Source: Parietaria judaica
Taxonomy: Eukaryota > Streptophyta > Magnoliopsida > Rosales > Urticaceae
Direction of reading: 5' to 3'
DNA length: 64,000 nucleotides
Assembly (NCBI GenBank): GCA_954871525.1
Contig: OX940863.1
Span: 6,672,001 to 6,736,000 of the forward strand
The notes under the pieces are model-generated. The model saw only the letters and a program-made list of their open reading frames with translations, was not told where the DNA came from and ran no database searches. The translations under genes and the position numbers were made by a program. Positions 49,572 to 61,600 of the stretch are shown one piece after another. The stretch's first letter is position 1. Every line of letters starts with the position of its first letter.

Positions 49572-52328
49572 ATGCAAAAATATGCAAGGATTAAATTGTT
49601 GACGAGAAATGCCATAGGAAATGCTATAGCATTTCCTATAGCATTTCTTTATTTTACATTTTTTACAACCTTAAATTTCAAACCAATTGAAAAAATAATG
49701 ATTTTAGGGCTTATACGTTGGAATTTTAATATTACAAGCGTTCTCATGCAAAAATATGCAAGGATTAAATTGTTGACGTTAACTTCCATAGGAAATGCTA
49801 TAGTATTTCCTATAGCATTTCTTTATTTTACATTGTTTACGACCTAAAAGTCGAACCAATTGAAAAAATAATGATTTTAGGGCTTATACATTGGAATTTG
49901 AATATAACAAGAGTTCTCATGCAAAAATATGCAAGGATTAAATTGTTGACGAGAAATTCCATACGAAATGCTATAGCATTTCCTATAGCTTTTCTTTATT
50001 TTACATTTTTTACAACATTAAATTTCAAACCAATTGAAAAAATAATGATTTTAGGGCTTATACATTGGAATTTGAATATAACAAGAGTTCTCATGCAAAA
50101 ATATTGAAGGATTAAATTGTTGACGAGAAATGCCATAAGAAATGCTATAGAATTTCTTTATTTTACATTTTTTACAACCTTAAATTTCGAACCAATTGAA
50201 AAAATAATTATTTTAGGGCTTATACATTTGAATTGGAATATAACAAGAGTTCTCATACAAAAATATGCAAGGATTAAATTGTTGACGAGAAATGCCATAC
50301 GAAATGCTATAGCATTTCCTATAGCATTTCTTTATTTTACATTTTTTACAACCTTAAATTTCAAACCAATTGAAAAAATAATGATTTTAGGGCTTATACA
50401 TTGGAATTTGAATATAACAAGAGTTCTCATGCAAAAATATGCAAGGATTAAATTGTTGACGAGAAATGCCATAGGAAATGCTATAGAATTTCTTTATTTT
50501 ACATTTTTTACAACCTTAAATTTCGAACCAATTGAAAAAATAATTATTTTAGGGCTTATACATTGGAATTGGAATATAACAAGAGTTCTCATGCAAAAAT
50601 ATGCAAGGATTAAATTGTTGACGAGAAATGCCATAGGAAATGCTATAGCATTTCCTATAGCATTTCTTTATTTTACATTTTTTACAACCTTAAATTTCGA
50701 ACCAATTGAAAAAATAATGATTTTAAGGCTTATACATTGGAATTTTAATATTACAAGCGTTCTCATGCAAAAATATGCAAGGATTAAATTGTTGACGTTA
50801 AATTCCATAGGAAATGCTATAGCATTTCCTATAGCATTTCTTTATTTTACATTGTTTACCACCTAAAAGTCGAACCAATTGAAAAAATAATTATTTTAGG
50901 GCTTATACATTGGAATTTGAATATAACAAGAGCTCTTTTGCAAAAATATGCAAGGATTAAATTAATGACGAGAAATGCCATACGAAATGCTATAGCATTT
51001 CCTATAGCATTTCTTTATTTTACATTTTTTACAACCTTAAATTTCAAACCAATTGAAAAAATAATGATTTTAGGGCTTATACATTGGAATTTGAATATAA
51101 CAAGAGTTCTCATGCAAAAATATGCAAGGATTAAAATGTTGACGAGAAATGCCATAGGAAATGCTATAGCATTTCCTATAGCATTTCTTTATTTTACATT
51201 TTTTACAACCTTAAATTTCGAACCAATTGAAAAAATAATGATTTTAGGGCTTATACATTGGAATTTTAATATTACAAGCGTTCTAATGCAAAAATATGCA
51301 AGGATTAAATTGTTGACGTTAAATTCCATAGGAAATGCTATAGTATTTCCTATAACATTTATTTATTTTACATTGTTTACGACCTAAAAGTCGAACCAAT
51401 TGAAAAAATAATTATTTTAGGGCTTATACATTGGAATTTGAATATAACAAGAGTTCTCATGCAAAAATATGCAAGGATTAAATTGTTGACGAGAAATGCC
51501 ATAGGAAATGCTATAGGAAATGCTATAGCATTTCCTATAGCATTTCTTTATTTTACATTTTTTAACAACCTTAAATTTCGAACCAATTGAAAAAATAATG
51601 ATATTAGGGCTTATACATTGGAATTTGAATATAACAAGAGTTCTCATGCAAAAATATGCAAGGATTAAATTGTTGACGAGAAATGCCATACGAAATGCTA
51701 TAGCATTTCCTATAGCATTTCTTTATTTTACATTTTTTACAACCTTAAATTTCAAACCAATTGAAAAAATAATGATTTTAGGGCTTATACATTGGAATTT
51801 GAATATAACAAGAGTTCTCATGCAAAAATATGCAAGGATTAAATTGTTGTCGAGAAACGCCATAGGAAATGCTATAGAATTTCTTTATTTTACATTTTTT
51901 ACAACCTTAAATTTCGAACTAATTGAAAAAATAATTATTTTAGGGCTTATACATTGGAATTGGAATATAACAAGAGTTCTCATGCAAAAATATGCAAGGA
52001 TTAAAATGTTGACGAGAAATGCCATAGGAAATGCTATAGCATTTCCTATAGCATTTCTTTATTTTACATTTTTTACAACCTTAAATTTCGAACCAATTGA
52101 AAAAATAATTATTTTAGGGCTTATACATTGGAATTTTAATATTACAAGCGTTCTCATGCAAAAATATGCAAGGATTAAATTGTTGACGTTAAATTCCATA
52201 GGAAATGCTATAGCATTTCCTATAGCATTTCTTTATTTTACATTGTTTACGACCTAAAAGTCGAACCAATTGAAAAAATAATTATTTTAGGGCTTATACA
52301 TTGGAATTGGAATATAACAAGAGTTCTC
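49572..52328 (+). repeat. 2757-bp satellite block, copy 2
   Basis: Offset from copy 1 by 4123 bp. Carries the same markers, including the expanded palindrome at 51493-51546 and AAATATTGAAGGATT near 50099. Most markers match copy 1 exactly. Confidence 0.88.
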
Positions 52329-54217
52329 ATGCAAAAATATGCAAGGATTAAATTGTTGACGAGAAATGCCATAGGAAATGCTATAGCATTTCCTATAGCA
52401 TTTCTTTATTTTACATTTTTTACAACCTTATATTTCAAACCAATTGAAAAAATAATGATTTTAGGGCTTATACATTGGAATTTGAATATAACAAGAGTTC
52501 TCATGCAAAAATATGCAAGGATTAAATTGTTGACGAGAAATGCCATAGGAAATGCTATAGCATTTCCTATAGCATTTCTTTACTTTACATTTTTTACAAC
52601 CTTAAATTTCAAACCAATTGAAAAAATAATGATTTTAGGGCTTATACATTGGAATTTGAATATAACAAGAGTTCTCATGCAAAAATATGCAAGGATTAAA
52701 TTGTTGACGAGAAATGCCATAGGAAATACTAGCATTTCCTATAGCATTTCTTTATTTTACATTGTTTACGACCTAAAATTTCAAACCAATTGAAAAAAAA
52801 TGATTATAGGGCTTATACATTGGAATTTGAATATAACAAGAGTTCTCATGCAAAAATATGCAAGGATTAAATTGTTGACGAGAAATGCCATAGGAAATGC
52901 TAGCATTTCCTATAACATTTCTTTATTTTACATTTTTTACGACCTAAAAGTCGAACCAATTGAAAAAATAATGATTTTAGGGCTTATACATTGGAATTTG
53001 AATATAACAAGAGTTCTCATGCAAAAATATGCAAGGATTAAATTGTTGACGAGAAATGCCATAGGAAATACTAGCATTTCCTATAACATTTCTTTATTTT
53101 ACATTGTTTACGACCTAAAATTTCAAACCAATTGAAAAAAATGATTATAGGGCTTATACATTGGAATTTGAATATAACAAGAGTTCTCATGCAAAAATAT
53201 GCAAGGATTAAATTGTTGACGAGAAATGCCATAGGAAATGCTATAGCATTTCCTATAGCATTTCTTTATTTTACATTTTTTACAACCTTAAATTTCGAAC
53301 CAATTGAAAAAATAATGATTTTAAAGCTTATAAATTGGAATTTGAATATAACAAGAGTTCTCATGCAAAAATATGCAAGGATTAAATTGTTGACGAGAAA
53401 TGCCATAGGAAATACTAGCATTTCCTATAGCATTTCTTTATTTTACATTGTTTACGACCTAAAATTTCAAACCAATTGAAAAAAAAATGATTATAGAGCT
53501 TATACATTGGAATTTGAATATAACAAGAGTTCTCATGCAAAAATATGCAAGGATTAAATTGTTGACGAGAAATGCCATACGAAATGCTATAGCATTTCCT
53601 ATAGCATTTCTTTATTTTACATTTTTTACAACCTTAAATTTCAAACCAATTGAAAAAATAATGATTTTAGGGCTTATACATTGGAATTTGAATATAACAA
53701 GAGTTCTCATGCAAAAATATGCAAGGATTAAATTGTTGACGAGAAACGCCATAGGAAATGCTATAGAATTTCTTTATTTTACATTTTTTACAACCTTAAA
53801 TTTCGAACCAATTGAAAAAATAATTATTTTAGGGCTTATACATTGGAATTGGAATATAACAAGAGTTCTCATGCAAAAATATGCAAGGATTAAAATGTTG
53901 ACGAGAAATGCCATAGGAAATGCTATAGCATTTCCTATAGCATTTCTTTATTTTACATTTTTTACAACCTTAAATTTCGAACCAATTGAAAAAATAATGA
54001 TTTTAGGGCTTATACATTGGAATTTTAATATTACAAGCGTTCTCATGCAAAAATATGCAAGGATTAAATTGTTGACGTTAAATTCCATAGGAAATGCTAT
54101 AGCATTTCCTATAGCATTTCTTTATTTTACATTGTTTACGACCTAAAAGTCGAACCAATTGAAAAAATAATTATTTTAGGGCTTATACATTGGAATTGGA
54201 ATATAACAAGAGTTCTC

Positions 54218-56974
54218 ATGCAAAAATATGCAAGGATTAAATTGTTGACGAGAAATGCCATAGGAAATGCTATAGCATTTCCTATAGCATTTCTTTATTT
54301 TACATTTTTTACAACCTTAAATTTCAAACCAATTGAAAAAATAATGATTTTAGGGCTTATACGTTGGAATTTTAATATTACAAGCGTTCTCATGCAAAAA
54401 TATGCAAGGATTAAATTGTTGACGTTAACTTCCATAGGAAATGCTATAGTATTTCCTATAGCATTTCTTTATTTTACATTGTTTACGACCTAAAAGTCGA
54501 ACCAATTGAAAAAATAATGATTTTAGGGCTTATACATTGGAATTTGAATATAACAAGAGTTCTCATGCAAAAATATGCAAGGATTAAATTGTTGACGAGA
54601 AATTCCATACGAAATGCTATAGCATTTCCTATAGCTTTTCTTTATTTTACATTTTTTACAACATTAAATTTCAAACCAATTGAAAAAATAATGATTTTAG
54701 GGCTTATACATTGGAATTTGAATATAACAAGAGTTCTCATGCAAAAATATGCAAGGATTAAATTGTTGACGAGAAATGCCATAAGAAATGCTATAGAATT
54801 TCTTTATTTTACATTTTTTACAACCTTAAATTTCGAACCAATTGAAAAAATAATTATTTTAGGGCTTATACATTGGAATTGGAATATAACAAGAGTTCTC
54901 ATGCAAAAATATGCAAGGATTAAATTGTTGACGAGAAATGCCATACGAAATGCTATAGCATTTCCTATAGCATTTCTTTATTTTACATTTTTTACAACCT
55001 TAAATTTCAAACCAATTGAAAAAATAATGATTTTAGGGCTTATACATTGGAATTTGAATATAACAAGAGTTCTCATGCAAAAATATGCAAGGATTAAATT
55101 GTTGACGAGAAATGCCATAGGAAATGCTATAGAATTTCTTTATTTTACATTTTTTACAACCTTAAATTTCGAACCAATTGAAAAAATAATTATTTTAGGG
55201 CTTATACATTGGAATTGGAATATAACAAGAGTTCTCATGCAAAAATATGCAAGGATTAAATTGTTGACGAGAAATGCCATAGGAAATGCTATAGCATTTC
55301 CTATAGCATTTCTTTATTTTACATTTTTTACAACCTTAAATTTCGAACCAATTGAAAAAATAATGATTTTAAGGCTTATACATTGGAATTTTAATATTAC
55401 AAGCGTTCTCATGCAAAAATATGCAAGGATTAAATTGTTGACGTTAAATTCCATAGGAAATGCTATAGCATTTCCTATAGCATTTCTTTATTTTACATTG
55501 TTTACCACCTAAAAGTCGAACCAATTGAAAAAATAATTATTTTAGGGCTTATACATTGGAATTTGAATATAACAAGAGCTCTTTTGCAAAAATATGCAAG
55601 GATTAAATTAATGACGAGAAATGCCATACGAAATGCTATAGCATTTCCTATAGCATTTCTTTATTTTACATTTTTTACAACCTTAAATTTCAAACCAATT
55701 GAAAAAATAATGATTTTAGGGCTTATACATTGGAATTTGAATATAACAAGAGTTCTCATGCAAAAATATGCAAGGATTAAAATGTTGACGAGAAATGCCA
55801 TAGGAAATGCTATAGCATTTCCTATAGCATTTCTTTATTTTACATTTTTTACAACCTTAAATTTCGAACCAATTGAAAAAATAATGATTTTAGGGCTTAT
55901 ACATTGGAATTTTAATATTACAAGCGTTCTAATGCAAAAATATGCAAGGATTAAATTGTTGACGTTAAATTCCATAGGAAATGCTATAGCATTTCCTATA
56001 ACATTTATTTATTTTACATTGTTTACGACCTAAAATTCGAACCAATTGAAAAAATAATTATTTTAGGGCTTATACATTGGAATTGGAATATAAAAAGAGT
56101 TCTCATGCAAAAATATGCAAGGATTAAATTGTTGACGAGAAATGCCATAGGAAATGCTATAGGAAATGCTATAGCATTTCCTATAGCATTTCTTTATTTT
56201 ACATTTTTTAACAACCTTAAATTTCGAACCAATTGAAAAAATAATGATATTAGGGCTTATACATTGGAATTTGAATATAACAAGAGTTCTCATGCAAAAA
56301 TATGCAAGGATTAAATTGTTGACGAGAAATGCCATACGAAATGCTATAGCATTTCCTATAGCATTTCTTTATTTTACATTTTTTACAACCTTAAATTTCA
56401 AACCAATTGAAAAAATAATGATTTTAGGGCTTATACATTGGAATTTGAATATAACAAGAGTTCTCATGCAAAAATATGCAAGGATTAAATTGTTGTCGAG
56501 AAACGCCATAGGAAATGCTATAGAATTTCTTTATTTTACATTTTTTACAACCTTAAATTTCGAACTAATTGAAAAAATAATTATTTTAGGGCTTATACAT
56601 TGGAATTGGAATATAACAAGAGTTCTCATGCAAAAATATGCAAGGATTAAAATGTTGACGAGAAATGCCATAGGAAATGCTATAGCATTTCCTATAGCAT
56701 TTCTTTATTTTACATTTTTTACAACCTTAAATTTCGAACCAATTGAAAAAATAATTATTTTAGGGCTTATACATTGGAATTTTAATATTACAAGCGTTCT
56801 CATGCAAAAATATGCAAGGATTAAATTGTTGACGTTAAATTCCATAGGAAATGCTATAGCATTTCCTATAGCATTTCTTTATTTTACATTGTTTACGACC
56901 TAAAAGTCGAACCAATTGAAAAAATAATTATTTTAGGGCTTATACATTGGAATTGGAATATAACAAGAGTTCTC
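54218..56974 (+). repeat. 2757-bp satellite block, copy 3
   Basis: Offset from copy 2 by 4646 bp. It has the expanded palindrome at 56139-56192 and AAGAGCTCTTTTGC near 55573. It lacks the AAATATTGAAGG change and has its own variant, GGAATTGGAATATAAAAAG, near 56081. It therefore separated before that change arose, or lost it by conversion. Confidence 0.85.
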
Positions 56975-57181
56975 ATGCAAAAATATGCAAGGATTAAATT
57001 GTTGACGAGAAATGCCATAGGAAATGCTATAGCATTTCCTATAGCATTTCTTTATTTTACATTTTTTACAACCTTATATTTCAAACCAATTGAAAAAATA
57101 ATGATTTTAGGGCTTATACATTGGAATTTGAATATAACAAGAGTTCTCATGCAAAAATATGCAAGGATTAAATTGTTGACG

Positions 57182-57225
57182 AGAAATGCTATAGGAAATG
57201 CTATAGCATTTCCTATAGCATTTCT
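57182..57225. repeat. Perfect 44-bp palindrome in a satellite monomer
   Basis: Each half reads AGAAATGCTATAGGAAAT plus GCTA to the axis, and the other half is its exact reverse complement. In most monomers the same block is a 42-bp palindrome with one mismatched pair, because the first module reads GAAATGCCATAG rather than GAAATGCTATAG. This monomer has the T and is perfect. Confidence 0.95.
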
Positions 57226-58678
57226 TTATTTTACATTTTTTACAACCTTAAATTTCAAACCAATTGAAAAAATAATGATTTTAGGGCTTATACGTTGGAA
57301 TTTTAATATTACAAGCGTTGTCATGCAAAAATATGCAAGGATTAAATTGTTGACGTTAAATTCCATAGGAAATGCTATAGCATTTCCTATAGCATTTCTT
57401 TATTTTACATTGTTTACGACCTAAAAGTCGAACCAATTGAAAAAATAATGATTTTAGGGCTTATACATTGGAATTTGAATATAACAAGAGTTCTCATGCA
57501 AAAATATGCAAGGATTAAATTGTTGACGAGAAATTCCATACGAAATGCTATAGCATTTCCTATAGCATTTCTTTATTTCACATTTTTTACAACATTAAAT
57601 TTCAAACCAATTGAAAAAATAATGATTTTAGGGCTTATACATTGGAATTTGAATATAACAAGAGTTCTCATGCAAAAATATGCAAGGATTAAATTGTTGA
57701 CGAGAAATGCCATAGGAAATGCTATAGAATTTCTTTATTTTACATTTTTTACAACCTTAAATTTCGAACCAATTGAAAAAATAATTATTTTAGGGCTTAT
57801 ACATTGGAATTGGAATATAACAAGAGTTCTCATGCAAAAATATGCAAGGATTAAATTGTTGACGAGAAATGCCATACGAAATGCTATAGCATTTCCTATA
57901 ACATTTCTTTATTTTACATTTTTCACAACCTTAAATTTCAAACCAATTGAAAAAATAATGATTTTAAGGCTTATACATTGGAATTTGAATATAACAAGAG
58001 TTCTCATGCATTAATATGCAAGGATTAAATTGTTGACGAGAAATGCCATAGGAAATGCTATAGAATTTCTTTATTTTACATTTTTTACAACCTTAAAATT
58101 TCGAACCAATTGAAAAAATAATTATTTTAGGGCTTATACATTGGAATTGGAATATAACAAGAGTTCTTATGCAAAAATATGCAAGGATTAAATTGTTGAC
58201 GAGAAATGCCATAGTAAATGCTATAGCATTTCCTATAGCATTTCTTTATTTTACATTTTTTACAACCTTAAATTTCGAACCAATTGAAAAAATAATGATT
58301 TTAGGGCTTATACATTGGAATTTGAATATAACAAGAGTTCTCATGCAAAAATATGCAAGGATTAAATTGTTGACGAGAAATGCCATAGGAAATGCTATAG
58401 CATTTCCTATAGCATTTCTTTATTTTACATTTTTTACAACCTTAAATTTCGAACCAATTGAAAATATAATGATTTTAGGGCTTATACATTGGAATTTTAA
58501 TATTACAAGCGTTCTCATGCAAAACTATGTAAGGATTAAACTGTTGACGAGAAATGCCAGAGGAAATGCTATAGCATTTCTTTATTTTACATTGTTTACA
58601 ACCTTAAATTTCAAACCAATTGTAAAAATAATGATTTTAGGGCTTATACATTGAAATTTTAATATTACAAGCGTTCTC

Positions 58679-61600
58679 ATGCAAAAATATGCAACGATTA
58701 AATTGTTGACGAGAAATGCCATAGGAAATGCTATAGAATTTCCTTTAGAATTTCTTTATTTTACATTTTTTACAACCTTAAATTTCGAACCAATTGAAAA
58801 AATAATGATTTTAGGGCTTATACATTGGAATTTGAATATAACAAGAGTTTTCATGCAAAAATATGCAAGGATTAAATCGTTGACGAGAAATGCTATAGGA
58901 AATGCTATAGCATTTCTTTATTTGAAATTTTTTACAACATTAAATTTCGAACCAATTGAAAAAATAATGATTTTAGGGCTTATACATTGGAATTTGAATA
59001 TAACAAGAGTTCTCATGCAAAAATATGCAAGGATTAAATTGTTGACGAGAAATGCCTTAGGAAATGCTATAGAATTTCCTATAGAATTTCTTTATTTTAC
59101 ATTTTTTACAACCTTAAATTTCGAACCAATTGAAAAAATAATGATTTTAGGGCTTATACATTGGAATTTGAATATAACAAGAGTTCTCATGCAAAAATAT
59201 GCAAGGATTAAATTGTTGACGAGAAATTCCATAGGAAATGCTATAGCATTTCCTATAGCATTTCTTTATTTGACAAATTTTTACAACCTTCAATTTCGAA
59301 CCAATTAAAAAAATAATGATTTTAGGGCTTACACATTGGAATTTGAATATAACAAGAGTTCTCATGCAAAAATATGCAAGGATTAAATTGTTGACGAGAA
59401 ATGCCATAGGAAATGCTATAGCATTTCCTATAGCATTTCTTTATTTTACATTTTTTACAACCTTAAATTTCGAACCAATTGAAAAAATAATGTTTTTAAA
59501 GCTTATACATTGGAATTTGAATATAACAAGAGTTCTCATGCAAAAATATGCAAGGATTAAATTGTTGACGAGAAATGCCATAGGAAATGCTATAGCATTT
59601 TCTATAGCATTTCTTTATTTTACATTGTTTACGACCTAAAATTTTGAAACAATTTAAAAAATAATGGTTTTAGGGCTTATACATTGGAATTTGAATATAA
59701 CAAGAGTTCTCATGCAAAAATATGCAAGGATTAAATTGTTGACGAGAAATGCCATAGGAAATGCTAGCATTTCCTATAGCATTTCTTTATTTTACATTTT
59801 TTACAACCTTAAATTTTGAACCAATTGTAAAACTAATGATTTTAGGGCTTATACATTGGAATTTTAATATTACAAGCGTTCTCATGCAAAAATATGCAAG
59901 GATTAAATTGTTGACGTTAAATTCCTTAGGAAATGCTATAGCATTTCCTATAGGATTTCTTTATTTTACATTGTTTACGACCTAAAAGTCGAACCAATTG
60001 AAAAAATAATGATTTTAGGGCTTATACATTGGAATTTTAATATAACAAGAGTTCTCATGCAAAAATATGCAAGGATTAAATTGTTGACGAGAAATGCCAT
60101 ACGAAATGCTATAGCATTTCCTATAGCATTTCTTTATTTTACATTTTTTACAACCTTAAATTCCGAACCAATTGAAAAAATAATGATTTTAGGGCTTATA
60201 CGTTGGAATTTTAATATTACAAGCGTTCTCATGCAAAAATATGCAAGGATTAAATTGTTGACGTTAAATTCCATAGGAAATGCTATAGCATTTCCTATAG
60301 CATTTCTTTATTTTACATTGTTTACGACCTAAAAGTCGAACCAATTGAAAAAATAATGATTTTAGGGCTTATACATTGGAATTTTAATATAACAAGAGTT
60401 CTCATGCAAAAATATGCAAGGATTAAATTGTTGACGAGAAATGCCATACGAAATGCTATAGCATTTCCTATAGCATTTCTTTATTTTACATTTTTTACAA
60501 CCTTAAATTCCGAACCAATTGAAAAAATAATGATTTTAGGGCTTATACGTTGGAATTTTAATATTACAAGCGTTCTCATGCAAATATATGCAAGGATTAA
60601 ATTGTTGACGTTAAATTCCATAGGAAATGCTATAGCATTTCCTATAGCATTTCTTTATTTTACATTGTTTACGACCTAAAAGTCGAACCAATTGAAAAAA
60701 TAATGATTTTAGGGCTTATACATTGGAATTTGAATATAACAAGAGTTCTCATGCAAAAATATGCAAGGATTAAATATTTGACGAGAAATGCCATACGAAA
60801 TGCTATAGCATTTCCTATAGCATTTCTTTATTTTACATTTTTTACAACCTTAAATTTCAAACCAATTGAAAAAATAATGATTTTAGGGCTTATACATTGG
60901 AATTTGAATATAACAAGAGTTCTCATGCAAAAATATGCAAGGATTAAATTGTTGACGAGAAATGCCATAGGAAATGCTATAGCATTTCCTATAGCATTTC
61001 TTTATTTTACATTTTTTACAACCTTAAATTTCGAACCAATTGAAAAAATAATGATTTTAGGGCTTATACATTGGAATTTGAATATAACAAGAGTTCTCAT
61101 GCAAAAATATGCAAGGATTAAATTGTTGACGAGAAATGCCATACGAAATGCTATAGCATTTCCTATAGCTTTTCTTTATTTTACATTTTTTACAACCTAA
61201 AATTTTGAAACAATTTAAAAAATAATGATTTTAGGGCTTATACATTGAAATTTTAATATTACAAGCGTTCTCATGCAAAAATATGCAACGATTAAATTGT
61301 AGACGAGAAATGCCATAGGAAATGCTATAGAATTTCCTATAGAATTTCTTTATTTTACATTTTTTACAACCTTAAATTTCGAACCAATTTAAAAAATAAT
61401 GATTTTAGGGCTTATACATTGGAATTTGAATATAACAAGAGTTTTCATGCAAAAATATGCAAGGATTAAATCGTTGACGAGAAATGCTATAGGAAATGCT
61501 ATAGCATTTCTTATAGCATTTCTTTATTTGACATTTTTTACAACATTAAATTTCGAACCAATTGAAAAAATAATGATTTTAGGGCTTATACATTGGAATT

